A DNA stretch of 16,487 nucleotides from Pseudohongiella sp. (GCA_030652635.1 JAUSPW010000214.1:1-16487), one strand, 5' to 3'. Shown: positions 1 through 7,345, counted from the stretch's first letter. Notes: generated by a model not told the origin, from the letters alone. Program-made: numbers and translations.

Positions 1-2040
1 CTCCCTTATTGGGAAGGGATTCATGTCGTTGTCGCGATCGACTATATAGTAGAGCGAATGGAGGAAGTTCAGTCTGGGTTCCCAGAAAAAGAGGTGTTAA
101 TTGGAGAGGTTGGTTGGCCATCAAGTGGTCGCACTAGAGAGGCGGCGGTAGCCTCTGTGTCAAATGAGGCTCTATTTCTAAGACGGTTTTTGCATCGGGC
201 GGAACAAGAGAATTACCGCTATTTCCTTATGGAAGCGTTTGATCAGCCGTGGAAAGCCCAAAACGAAGGGGGCGTAGGTGCTTATTGGGGGGTCTATGAT
301 GTAGAGCGTCGGCCTAAATTCTCTTTCGCAGAACCAATCGTCAAGCTTCCCAATTGGCATGTATTAGCTGCTATCTCAATTCTGACGTCTATTATTATGC
401 TCGGGGTCTTTGCTGTTAACAGCGAGACGCTCAGGGCTAAAGGCTGGGGGCTTATGGCGCTTGTCGCGTTTGGAACAGCGACGGTTATGGTCTGGATTAT
501 TTATGACTATTCTCAGCAGTATTTGACGGTGACATCTATTGTAGTTGGCGCATTATTAATTATCGGTATGTTAGGTGTCATAACGATATTGCTAACTGAA
601 GCGCATGAGTGGGCTGAGGCGCATTGGTATACAGTTCGTCGACGTGCAATAGAGCCGCGTAAGATAAACCCGCTTTTGGCACCAAAGGTCTCCATTCACG
701 TGCCAGCCTATAACGAACCTGCGGAAATGATGATTGAGACATTGAATGCGCTATCTCGTCTTGATTATCCGGACTTTGAAGTATTAGTAATTGATAATAA
801 CACCAAAGACGAGAGCGTTTGGCGCCCAGTAGAAGAACACTGTGTAAAACTTGGGGCACGATTCAGGTTCTTCCACGTCGCTCCGCTGAAAGGTTTTAAA
901 GCAGGCGCTCTGAATTTTGCCCTGGCTCGCACAGCTAGCGACGCTGAGATTGTTGCTGTGATTGATAGTGACTACCAAGTTGAGCCAAACTGGCTAAGCG
1001 AGCTCACTGGAGCTTTTTCCAATCCAAAGATAGCAATTGTACAATCGCCTCAAGACTATCGCGACAATGACGAGAATGCCTTCAAGTCTATGTGTTTTTC
1101 TGAGTATCGGGGCTTTTTTGAAATCGGTATGGTTACGCGCAATGAGCGTAATGCGATAATTCAGCACGGCACAATGACCATGGTTCGGCGTCATGTTCTT
1201 GAAGAAATAGGTGGTTGGGGGGAATGGTGTATTACTGAAGACGCTGATCTTGGCCTTCGTATTTTTGAGCAGGGTTACGAAGCTATGTACCTTTCGTACA
1301 GCTATGGTAGAGGGTTGATGCCCGATACGTTTATCGACTATAAGAAGCAACGATTTCGCTGGGCATATGGTGCCATGCAAATTCTGAAGCGTCACAGTGC
1401 CGAGTTATTCGGGACAAAGGCCTCGAAATTGACCGCTGGCCAGAGATATCATTTCCTAGCAGGATGGCTGCCTTGGGTTGCCGACGGGTTCAATCTGATT
1501 TTTAATTTGGCGGCCATAGCATGGTCAGTTGCAATGATTGTGGCTCCCACGCAGATAGATCCGCCGCTCATGATGTTTTCAGTTTTGCCTTTGTCATTGT
1601 TTGTGTTTAAGTTATCTAAGATGATTTATTTATACAGATCACGTGTAAAAGCCAATTTGCGTCAAACCTTAGCGGCTGCTGTAGCTGGCCTCTCTTTGTC
1701 ACACACAGTAGGGCTTGCTACCTTGAAAGGTTTAGCTACTAACAATCAACCTTTTGTTAGGACCCCCAAGTGCGCAAAGCCGTCAGCAATTATTCAAGCG
1801 TTGGTGGATGTAAGAGAAGAGTTGCTTATGCTAGTAAGTCTTTCGCTTGTGGTATTGACGTTGTCGTTTGTACCCCGTGAGTTTGGAAGTCCTGACATGA
1901 GTGTGTGGAGCTTGGTATTAACTATACAAGCGGTGCCATATGCAGCAGCGGTATTCGTTTCATTTGTGAGCACATTCAGATGGAGAGCTCAGTTGCTCGG
2001 TAAATCTATGAAAAGGAAGGTCTATATTCCGCGCGCGTGA
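1..2040 (+). CDS. GH17-GT2 fusion membrane glucan synthase (5' end outside window)
   Basis: The reading frame is open from the first base, and the codons before the first ATG (58) encode a GH17-like PYWEGI segment, so the gene starts upstream and ATG 58 is not the true start. The visible part begins with the end of a glycoside hydrolase family 17 domain: GEVGWPSSG (about 103-129) carries the expected nucleophile Glu at 106-108. Several membrane segments follow (about 360-600). Next comes a processive family 2 glycosyltransferase with PAYNEP (near 700), the DSD metal site at 964-972, TED at 1234-1242 and QRFRW at 1348-1362. More membrane helices follow (about 1450-2010). Such fusions are predicted to make and trim beta-glucan, possibly beta-1,3 or cyclic, at the inner membrane. 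The domain calls are firm; the product is inferred. The gene is convergent with the next one. Confidence 0.9.
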   Translation, partial: LPYWEGIHVVVAIDYIVERMEEVQSGFPEKEVLIGEVGWPSSGRTREAAVASVSNEALFLRRFLHRAEQENYRYFLMEAFDQPWKAQNEGGVGAYWGVYDVERRPKFSFAEPIVKLPNWHVLAAISILTSIIMLGVFAVNSETLRAKGWGLMALVAFGTATVMVWIIYDYSQQYLTVTSIVVGALLIIGMLGVITILLTEAHEWAEAHWYTVRRRAIEPRKINPLLAPKVSIHVPAYNEPAEMMIETLNALSRLDYPDFEVLVIDNNTKDESVWRPVEEHCVKLGARFRFFHVAPLKGFKAGALNFALARTASDAEIVAVIDSDYQVEPNWLSELTGAFSNPKIAIVQSPQDYRDNDENAFKSMCFSEYRGFFEIGMVTRNERNAIIQHGTMTMVRRHVLEEIGGWGEWCITEDADLGLRIFEQGYEAMYLSYSYGRGLMPDTFIDYKKQRFRWAYGAMQILKRHSAELFGTKASKLTAGQRYHFLAGWLPWVADGFNLIFNLAAIAWSVAMIVAPTQIDPPLMMFSVLPLSLFVFKLSKMIYLYRSRVKANLRQTLAAAVAGLSLSHTVGLATLKGLATNNQPFVRTPKCAKPSAIIQALVDVREELLMLVSLSLVVLTLSFVPREFGSPDMSVWSLVLTIQAVPYAAAVFVSFVSTFRWRAQLLGKSMKRKVYIPRA

Positions 2041-2047
2041 TACAAGT

Positions 2048-2088
2048 TTCTGGGATAAGCTCAGCCCGACTGCTGCCTTATCCCAGAA
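2048..2088 (+). terminator. Hairpin terminator after the glucan synthase, possibly bidirectional
   Basis: A perfect 12-bp inverted repeat (TTCTGGGATAAG at 2048-2059 and its complement at 2077-2088) encloses a 17-nt loop. It starts 8 bases after the stop codon of the glucan synthase and is followed by the T-rich TTTCTTCTT. It lies between convergent genes, so it may also stop transcripts of the minus-strand gene ending at 2100. The T tract is interrupted, so efficiency is uncertain. Confidence 0.65.
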
Positions 2089-2099
2089 TTTCTTCTTGC

Positions 2100-2720
2100 T
2101 CAGAGCAGCGAGATTGAGGCGCTTCCAACACCGACGTTACCTTGGATAGGCGTCGCCCCAACACCGCGGGCACTAAGATCACTACTCACAAAGGCTCGGC
2201 TGGTCGTCACGTTGTCCGCCCCTTTAGCGGTAGTCTCCCCAACACCTGCGCTAAGGGTAATATCACCGGCGAATTCTTTAAGCATATCAATTTCTATCGT
2301 GCCTACGCCTAAGTCCACCTCAATTAGATCTGATTGTGCAAGCAGTAGTTCAACAGTTCCTACGCCCAAATTTATATGCAGCTCACTGGTCGCGGGCAGT
2401 CGAATGTGCAAATCAGCTTTTGCACCCTTTTCGTCGAAACTGATCGTCAACTCTGACCCTCGAATATCTGAGTCCAAATCCATTTTGCTCAAGTCTGGGG
2501 ATCTACGGAACCAGCCATTGCCTTCCTCACTCAGTGTCATTTCTATGTCAATTGATTCAATATCTGAGTGTTCGACAATAATGCTTCCGATACTTAGATC
2601 AACTTTTAATGTGGATATCTTTGACACATCAAACTGGTATGATCGCTTCTCGTCGGCAAACGCCATGCTCATACCAAATGCCATAATTATTACTACTGCG
2701 AAGATTCTCTTGGAAATCAT
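2100..2720 (-). CDS. Secreted DUF4097-like beta-repeat protein
   Basis: This 206-residue protein has a typical signal peptide with likely cleavage after AFA (about residue 22). The mature part consists of short beta-rich repeats with alternating hydrophobic residues and recurring LSIGS, LGVGTVE, LGVGTIE and SAGVGE motifs, ending in NVGVGSASISLL. This is the pattern of the DUF4097/putative adhesin-type beta-helix domains, whose biochemical role is unknown. It should be exported to the periplasm or cell surface. The start is ATG 2720, with a weak GGA about 7 bases upstream. It has its own leader containing an inverted repeat (2756-2780), and an upstream terminator (3007-3038) separates it from the NHL gene, so it is probably a single-gene unit. 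The long open frame on the opposite strand is taken to be its shadow. Confidence 0.75.
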   Translation of the reverse strand: MISKRIFAVVIIMAFGMSMAFADEKRSYQFDVSKISTLKVDLSIGSIIVEHSDIESIDIEMTLSEEGNGWFRRSPDLSKMDLDSDIRGSELTISFDEKGAKADLHIRLPATSELHINLGVGTVELLLAQSDLIEVDLGVGTIEIDMLKEFAGDITLSAGVGETTAKGADNVTTSRAFVSSDLSARGVGATPIQGNVGVGSASISLL

Positions 2721-2755
2721 TTTAGTATCCAGTTCTCAGAAGTGAATTTATAAAA

Positions 2756-2780
2756 GTTTCGCATACTCATAATGCGGAAC
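2756..2780. promoter_or_regulatory. Inverted repeat upstream of the DUF4097-like gene
   Basis: GTTTCGCAT (2756-2764) and ATGCGGAAC (2772-2780) form 9-bp arms with one mismatch around a 7-nt spacer. The repeat sits just upstream of the possible -10 of the minus-strand gene starting at 2720, where a repressor or activator could bind. It could also form an RNA stem. Confidence 0.4.
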
Positions 2781-2881
2781 CTCTTACTTCTGATAAGCAA
2801 AAGGAATGCCAATAACTAAAGCGCAAGAATAACAGTATGTTATGTGGCTGATGTTTGCTGATTAGAGCGGGAATAGTGAGA

Positions 2882-2902
2882 AATTAGCTAATATCGCTAA
2901 TT
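2882..2902. repeat. AT-rich inverted repeat
   Basis: AATTAGC (2882-2888) and GCTAATT (2896-2902) are perfect 7-bp arms with a 7-nt spacer. The repeat lies between the terminator of the NHL gene and the DUF4097-like gene. It is a candidate operator, but the short AT-rich arms could arise by chance. Confidence 0.3.
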
Positions 2903-3006
2903 ATTGATTGGGTTTTATGACAACCAACTTTAAGATCAGAAAGAAAGACACGTAACAAAGGGCCGTGATGAGCAGGCTTGATTTCATAAAGGAAGGTATA
3001 AAACAT

Positions 3007-3038
3007 AAAAGGGCGGCTGAGTTTTCAGCCGCCCTTTT
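3007..3038 (-). terminator. Rho-independent terminator of the NHL gene
   Basis: A perfect 14-bp stem (3007-3020 with 3025-3038) encloses a 4-nt GTTT loop. The core is GC-rich (GGGCGGCTGA), and on the minus strand it runs into TTTT and a further T-rich stretch. It begins 16 bases after the stop codon of the gene at 3055-4143. Confidence 0.92.
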
Positions 3039-3054
3039 GAGTGATCTTAGAAAC

Positions 3055-4143
3055 TTAAGGGCGTACGTACCGTTTGATGCCCCCGACCGGTCCGACTTCA
3101 GCACCGTAAATCACGCCATTAGAGTCAACAGTCACACCTTCAGCGGTGCAAGTGCCCCGGCAATCTGGCTGAGGATCAGGAATAAAAGAGTGGACTTCGC
3201 CTGTTCTGGCACTGCCAATTCTAATTCCTCGCAACCATGCCGCGTTTGCTGGGTTGACTGAGCCCGACTCAGAATCGGCTGAGTAAAGGTTGTCATCGGC
3301 GTCAATAAACAGTCCGCTCGCACGGCTGAATTGATACCAAGTGTCTAGCAATTCACCATTTTGTGTATAAATCTGGATGCGGTTATTGCTTCGGTCAGCA
3401 ATAAACAAACGTCCTTGTGAATCCATAGCTAACGCGTGGGGCTGCATGAATTCATTAGGGCCGTTACCAAGAGAGCCCCAAGTTTGAACCAATTGCCCTG
3501 TTGCATTGAACTTCAGGATTCGAGCAGTAGATCCTTCAGCATTGGAATGGCCCTCAGCTACAAAAATGTGCCCGTCAGGCGCTACCAGCACATCATTGGG
3601 TTGAAATAGGTATCCAGGTGCGCGTGCGCCTCCGGGTTCCCCAAGCGTCAACAAATGTTGACCATCGGGGCTGAATTTATGTACCTGGTGCCCATAGCGC
3701 TGAGCCGGAACAGTATCACCTACTTGATTGTCTCGGCCATCCGTCACCCAGACATTGCCCTCTGCATCTACTTCAATTCCATGAGGCCATGCAATCATAC
3801 CTGCTCCAAAACTGGTCACTAGATTCCCATTAAGATCAAACTTCATTACGGGATCCAGGTGGCTGTTCTGTACACATGCGTTGGTGTTTCCTGAGCATCG
3901 TTCAGCAACCCAAATGCTGGTGCCATCCACATCAACATGAATTGCACTCGCAGATCCCCACTGACGTCCTTCTGGGAGTTTTAAAAAACCCTCAATAGTT
4001 TCGTATGGATTGGGCAGGTCATTGGTAGGGGTCATAGCAGGGTTGCTAAAGTCTGTTTGCGCGTTGGCAAATGCTGACATGACGCCGGCTGCTACAGTAA
4101 GTGTCAATACGGCGGCCTTGATTGATCTGTTATATTTAAACAT
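3055..4143 (-). CDS. Secreted NHL-repeat beta-propeller, distant PAL relative
   Basis: This 362-residue protein has a signal peptide (cleavage near ANA-Q, residue 28) and repeated NHL blades such as GIEVDAEGNVWVTD, DVLVAPDGHIFVAE, ALAMDSQGRLFIAD and GLFIDADDNLYSAD, giving a six-bladed propeller in the periplasm or outside. Blade order and motifs resemble peptidyl-hydroxyglycine alpha-amidating lyase (PAL): R82, WPHG (H121), QPHA (H236) and ADRSNNR (R251) match PAL positions. However, the third zinc His is missing (SRASG near 274-277) and the catalytic Tyr position is H199, so lyase activity is doubtful. Four cysteines (83, 90, 328, 332) may form disulfides. A GGGAG lies about 12 bases before ATG 4143. 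A promoter is proposed at 4184-4212. It lies downstream of the ToxR-like regulator on the same strand. Confidence 0.85.
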   Translation of the reverse strand: MFKYNRSIKAAVLTLTVAAGVMSAFANAQTDFSNPAMTPTNDLPNPYETIEGFLKLPEGRQWGSASAIHVDVDGTSIWVAERCSGNTNACVQNSHLDPVMKFDLNGNLVTSFGAGMIAWPHGIEVDAEGNVWVTDGRDNQVGDTVPAQRYGHQVHKFSPDGQHLLTLGEPGGARAPGYLFQPNDVLVAPDGHIFVAEGHSNAEGSTARILKFNATGQLVQTWGSLGNGPNEFMQPHALAMDSQGRLFIADRSNNRIQIYTQNGELLDTWYQFSRASGLFIDADDNLYSADSESGSVNPANAAWLRGIRIGSARTGEVHSFIPDPQPDCRGTCTAEGVTVDSNGVIYGAEVGPVGGIKRYVRP

Positions 4144-4180
4144 AAGTGGAGTGTGCTCCCTTCTGGTAACTTGTTGGCCT

Positions 4181-4212
4181 ATCAGAATAAACTACCTTCT
4201 GATTTAACTCAA
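4181..4212 (-). promoter_or_regulatory. Candidate promoter of the NHL gene with overlapping inverted repeat
   Basis: On the minus strand, TTGAGT (4212-4207) is followed after 17 bases by TATTCT (4189-4184), a plausible sigma-70 pair upstream of the start at 4143. A perfect inverted repeat, ATCAGAA (4181-4187) and TTCTGAT (4197-4203) with a 9-nt spacer, overlaps the -10 and the spacer. A protein bound there would control access to the promoter. Confidence 0.45.
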
Positions 4213-4262
4213 ACAAATGCCGCGGAAACTCTTCTTAGCTCGATAAGGAGCTGAACCTGCGC

Positions 4263-5555
4263 TCAAAGTTGGTCTGCAGTCCAGATTTGATGTGGGTTAA
4301 AACTTCTTTTGTAGAAAAGAGAGGAGTCAAAATTTAGCCGATCGATTCCGTAAACCTCATAAAGCGCTTCAAAACTACTTGGAGAAATCGCTGGTTCAAG
4401 GTGAGCGGACAAGTCTTCTATCTCATCGAGGTTAGATGCGATAGTTGCGGCTTGCATTACTCCAGCATCTCTCGTGCCTCCTATCAAAACAAACTGATTT
4501 CCGCTAGCTGCTTTCCAGCTGGCAAGCAGGGCTAAATCCTTAAACGGCTGTCCTTGTTCGGGGAGCCCTGCGTTACTCGAATAGGTGGCTCCAGTTTCCT
4601 TATTGTAGAGTTCATCAAAGGAACTTCCGGGAAGCAATCCTGACGCACTAAAGAACAGGTTATTGAGCTTGTCCATCCCGCTGATATAACCGATATAAAC
4701 AATATGATTGTTTCGAAGATCTGCAGTGTTCAGTCTGGACATCATCGTGATGTTTAATGTTTTACCAGTAGCTTTTATCAAGGGTGCAATCTGAGCCAAC
4801 GCGAATGCGCTTCCCTCTGGCAGATAAGTCATATCCAAGTCGCGGAAAAATAGTTGAAGCTCAGCATTTTGGAGGAAGAGGTTTGCGAGGTCCTGGCGAG
4901 AGTTGATCATGAAGTCTCTGATCATTCCGCTGACCCTACCGCTTTCATCCAGTTCCCCAAATATATAGTAGTCGCCCATAACAATCAGGATAGGGCGGGC
5001 ATCTAGCTGAATTGCACGCCATACTGGAGAATTCAAAATTTCAGAGTAGTCGTTGGTTTCAATCGTTTCTTGCGGATAGAACCATTGGGCTAGATTGGTT
5101 ACAAGCAAAACAATAATCAATGCATACAAAAACGGAACATAGAATCGATTACTGGCAACTATGGGAGAGGGTATTGAATCTTCGACTGCTTGCGGTTTGT
5201 CGGCCGGTACAGACAGGAGTGTGTATTGACCTTTTGGTATTAACAATCGAAACGAAGCATTTGGATCAATGGTTTCAAAGTAAGTATCGAGCCGTTTTCT
5301 GAGTTGGTGAATGTACACCCGCACGATAGAATCTCGCGCAACATCAAAGCTGCTGTCTCGATTGAGTACTTCTATAGCAATTTCGAACTCTTTGGGCTGT
5401 TTGCCATTTTCTGCGCAATTTAACAGGTAATCGAACAAGTTAATGTATACCGAAGAGCGGCCAAGCACACCACTATCCACAATTTTTTGGCGCAACTGTG
5501 GCAGGCCAGCCAGAGTGTTTACTGACGATTCAGGTGTTGAGCTGTTCCCGGTCAT
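4263..5555 (-). CDS. ToxR-like membrane regulator: winged helix, one TM helix, periplasmic domain
   Basis: The 430-residue protein has an N-terminal winged-helix DNA-binding domain (about residues 30-115). It shows the pattern EIAIEVLNRDSSFD, then RDSIVRVYIHQLRKRL as probable recognition helix, then IPKGQY as wing. One transmembrane helix (about 138-157) follows, then a periplasmic domain of about 270 residues that I do not recognise as a named domain; it includes GDYYIFGEL and LIGGTRDAG. The topology is that of ToxR/CadC-type one-component regulators, which bind promoters while membrane-anchored. The ATG at 5555 has no good Shine-Dalgarno, so a different start is possible. It is divergent from the DUF6644-like operon at 5979 and upstream of the NHL gene at 4143; either could be a target, by inference from position. 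Confidence 0.8.
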   Translation of the reverse strand: MTGNSSTPESSVNTLAGLPQLRQKIVDSGVLGRSSVYINLFDYLLNCAENGKQPKEFEIAIEVLNRDSSFDVARDSIVRVYIHQLRKRLDTYFETIDPNASFRLLIPKGQYTLLSVPADKPQAVEDSIPSPIVASNRFYVPFLYALIIVLLVTNLAQWFYPQETIETNDYSEILNSPVWRAIQLDARPILIVMGDYYIFGELDESGRVSGMIRDFMINSRQDLANLFLQNAELQLFFRDLDMTYLPEGSAFALAQIAPLIKATGKTLNITMMSRLNTADLRNNHIVYIGYISGMDKLNNLFFSASGLLPGSSFDELYNKETGATYSSNAGLPEQGQPFKDLALLASWKAASGNQFVLIGGTRDAGVMQAATIASNLDEIEDLSAHLEPAISPSSFEALYEVYGIDRLNFDSSLFYKRSFNPHQIWTADQL

Positions 5556-5635
5556 AATATGCGGACTTTTCAGTTGCTTCTGTCATTATCGTTTTGGATG
5601 AGAATTGACCTCATTAGACCGCTGCTGATGGCAAA

Positions 5636-5653
5636 ATGTCCAGAGCAGGACAT
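5636..5653. promoter_or_regulatory. Inverted repeat ATGTCC-N6-GGACAT
   Basis: Perfect 6-bp arms (5636-5641 and 5648-5653) surround a 6-nt spacer about 80 bases upstream of the regulator gene. The size fits a dimer binding site, possibly autoregulatory. No binding protein is known. Confidence 0.35.
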
Positions 5654-5900
5654 GATGCTGATGCACGAAAGTGACATTAAACGGGACAGAGTGAGTAATA
5701 GCCTTTAGGAAACTGTGGTAATCTTTTGCCGCACCGAGTGGTCGTTCGGGGTGGTTTTGGAAGCGCATGTAACACGGTGTTTGGATTTGAGAGCAATCAC
5801 TAGCCTGAATATGCGAGCAGGATATTATTGATAAGGCTCAATGTTGTTCAAACTTCGGTGTTTATACTGAGAACCCGGTAGTGTTACGCGACAAAAGAAA

Positions 5901-5928
5901 TTGATGATTTAATTCGAAACGTCATCAA
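5901..5928. promoter_or_regulatory. Inverted repeat TTGATGA-N14-TCATCAA
   Basis: Perfect 7-bp arms (5901-5907 and 5922-5928) with a 14-nt spacer lie about 50 bases upstream of the GTG start at 5979. It may be an operator for the DUF6644-like operon or a leader hairpin. Confidence 0.35.
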
Positions 5929-5978
5929 GATCACAGGCATGTAAAGCCAGTAAATAAAAACTGAGGGAGGTCTGCAGA

Positions 5979-6539
5979 GTGATAAACGAAATTTTAGTCC
6001 AATTCGCTGAGTGGTTGTACGCCACAGGGGGGAGCAGGGCAATCGAGGAGTCTTTTTATCTATATAACTGGATAGAAACGACACATGTTTTGACTATTAT
6101 GATCTGTCTAGGGATGTTGGCTTTTATTGATCTTAGGATGCTGGGCTATGCTATGCCCACTGTGTCCGCATCAAAAATTGCGGATCGATTGAATATTCCT
6201 ATGATGATTGGCTTTTCAATCATGTTCATAACAGGCCTGTTGCTGTTTTATGCCAAACCCACTTATACAAATCAAAGTATATGGTTTCGTATAAAGATGG
6301 TGCTCTTGGTTGTCGCTTTTTTTAACGCTATAAGATTCCACCGGCATATGAAGGCATCTGAGTCCACCTGGACTAATGAACCTCGCGCACCTCTTAATCT
6401 GCGTGTGAGTGCGGCACTTTCTCTTGGTCTTTGGGCTGGTGTTGTTACTACTGGTCGACTGATTGCGTATGACTGGTATCACTGCTATCGAGATCTTCCA
6501 GGTTGGTTAAGCGCGGCTGCTGGTTGTGTAGCAGAGTAA
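5979..6539 (+). CDS. DUF6644-like integral membrane protein (first of a pair)
   Basis: The 186-residue protein has about four transmembrane helices (roughly 30-52, 72-92, 103-121 and 142-165). The pattern ETTHVLTI...DLRMLG in the first helix and TTGRLIAYDWY in the last matches the DUF6644-type membrane family, whose function is unknown. His36 lies in a membrane helix, so a cofactor such as haem is conceivable but unproven. The start is GTG 5979, supported by a strong GAGGGAGG 8 bases upstream. It is the first gene of an operon with a paralogue (6606) and a microprotein (7109), divergent from the ToxR-like regulator. Confidence 0.75.
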   Translation: MINEILVQFAEWLYATGGSRAIEESFYLYNWIETTHVLTIMICLGMLAFIDLRMLGYAMPTVSASKIADRLNIPMMIGFSIMFITGLLLFYAKPTYTNQSIWFRIKMVLLVVAFFNAIRFHRHMKASESTWTNEPRAPLNLRVSAALSLGLWAGVVTTGRLIAYDWYHCYRDLPGWLSAAAGCVAE

Positions 6540-6605
6540 AGAGCGGAAAAACTTCAGGGTATTTTATCAGCGGCACGCTGAATATCAGATTAGTCAGGAG
6601 TTCCT

Positions 6606-7088
6606 ATGGAGCTATTACCTTTTTTTGAATGGGCAGAAACATCGTTCTTGGGTTACATCGGCAAGACCTATGGTGGTGTTTACGCCACTTTTGGCCAGTC
6701 ATTGCACTTAATGGCATTGGCTGTCTTGGGCGGATCAGTCTTGGTCGCTGACCTTCGGCTTCTGAATGTAATAATGAGAGACGTACCATCAGAGATTGTT
6801 GCCGAGCAGGCTCATAAATGGTTCAAGGTTGCATTGGCGGTGATTCTTAGCAGTGGCGTGTTTATGGCTGCAGCTGTGGCGCAGCGCATGTATCACAACG
6901 ACTTTTTCTGGGCAAAAATGTCAGCGCTTTTTGTGGGTATCGCGTTCGTTTTCGTGATCAAACGCCCGTTGCTTAAGGGATCTCATGCTGACATCCATCC
7001 GATGGTCATCAAGTTGGTTGCAATAGCTTCGATTCTGGTTTGGTTCAGTGTTGCGGCGACAGGTCGATGGATTGGGTTTTCAGGTTAA
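6606..7088 (+). CDS. DUF6644-like integral membrane protein (second of a pair)
   Basis: The 160-residue protein has about four transmembrane helices and is a diverged paralogue of the preceding gene. QSLHLMAL...VADLRLL matches ETTHVLTI...IDLRML, placing His34 opposite His36, and ATGRWIGF matches TTGRLIAY. The ATG at 6606 has AGGAG at 6596-6600. A 66-base gap without a terminator separates it from the upstream gene, and its stop codon overlaps a possible start (TAATG) of the microprotein. The two proteins may form a heteromeric membrane complex; this is inference. Confidence 0.72.
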   Translation: MELLPFFEWAETSFLGYIGKTYGGVYATFGQSLHLMALAVLGGSVLVADLRLLNVIMRDVPSEIVAEQAHKWFKVALAVILSSGVFMAAAVAQRMYHNDFFWAKMSALFVGIAFVFVIKRPLLKGSHADIHPMVIKLVAIASILVWFSVAATGRWIGFSG

Positions 7089-7108
7089 TGGTTAGAGGTA
7101 ATATAAAA

Positions 7109-7246
7109 ATGACATTAAAAAAAGAGCTGAGCACCAAGGAAAAGGTCGCGGCGGTTGTCGCAGGAACGATTATCTTAAGTGCAATATTTTATTGGAGTTT
7201 TCAGTTTGTAGGTATGCTTGAGTTTCTGGAAATGGCGTATGGTTAA
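7109..7246 (+). CDS. 45-residue membrane microprotein of the DUF6644-like operon
   Basis: The peptide has a charged N-terminus (MTLKKELSTKEK), one transmembrane helix (about residues 13-38) and a short tail ending LEMAYG. ATG 7109 is preferred because AGAGGT (7094-7099) sits 9 bases upstream. An earlier in-frame ATG at 7088 overlaps the previous stop codon as TAATG and would add seven residues. It is the last gene before the terminator at 7274. Such peptides often stabilise or regulate a membrane complex; here the likely partners are the two DUF6644-like proteins. I do not recognise a named family. Confidence 0.65.
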   Translation: MTLKKELSTKEKVAAVVAGTIILSAIFYWSFQFVGMLEFLEMAYG

Positions 7247-7273
7247 GCCCCATTAAAGTAGAACAGGCATATT

Positions 7274-7314
7274 GGGCTGCCGGAATTTTACCGAATGATT
7301 CCGGCAGCTCTTTT
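7274..7314 (+). terminator. Rho-independent terminator of the DUF6644-like operon
   Basis: A stem of 11 perfect pairs (7276-7286 with 7298-7308) is extended by one G-U and one G-C pair to 7274/7310. It has an 11-nt loop and is followed by TTTT (7311-7314). It lies 28 bases after the microprotein stop and ends the plus-strand operon opposite the convergent gene ending at 7346. Confidence 0.88.
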
Positions 7315-7345
7315 GAGTGATAAAAATGACTAACTGATTCAATGA

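Larger units (their letters stand above)
2721..3006. other. Intergenic leader region with two inverted repeats
   Basis: This gap between two minus-strand genes has no convincing coding sequence. It holds a possible -10 (TATAAA on the minus strand, 2748-2753) for the DUF4097-like gene, without a good -35. It also holds two inverted repeats, each with a 7-nt spacer, at 2756-2780 and 2882-2902. A 28-residue hydrophobic minus-strand frame starting near 2987 lacks a ribosome-binding site and was not called. Confidence 0.5.
5556..5978. other. Divergent intergenic region between regulator and DUF6644-like operon
   Basis: No convincing gene is visible in these 423 bases. The region should hold both divergent promoters, but I find no clean -35/-10 pair. 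There is a GATAAT on the minus strand (near 5586-5591) and a TATACT on the plus strand (5863-5868). Inverted repeats occur at 5636-5653 and 5901-5928, and the octamer CGGTGTTT occurs twice (5775-5782 and 5856-5863). GAGGGAGG at 5963-5970 is the ribosome-binding site of the next gene. Confidence 0.5.

Noticed and set aside
2212..2745. 177-codon plus-strand open frame opposite the DUF4097-like gene
   Set aside because: The minus-strand product has a proper signal peptide and regular beta repeats; the plus-strand product is Ser/Pro-rich with no recognisable domain and no ribosome-binding site.
2901..2987. 28-residue hydrophobic minus-strand peptide after the NHL terminator
   Set aside because: No Shine-Dalgarno is present and the upstream sequence lies in the terminator's T tract; hydrophobic composition alone is not enough.
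5586..5768. 60-codon minus-strand frame in the divergent gap
   Set aside because: No ribosome-binding site, no domain, no signal or membrane pattern; probably a chance frame.
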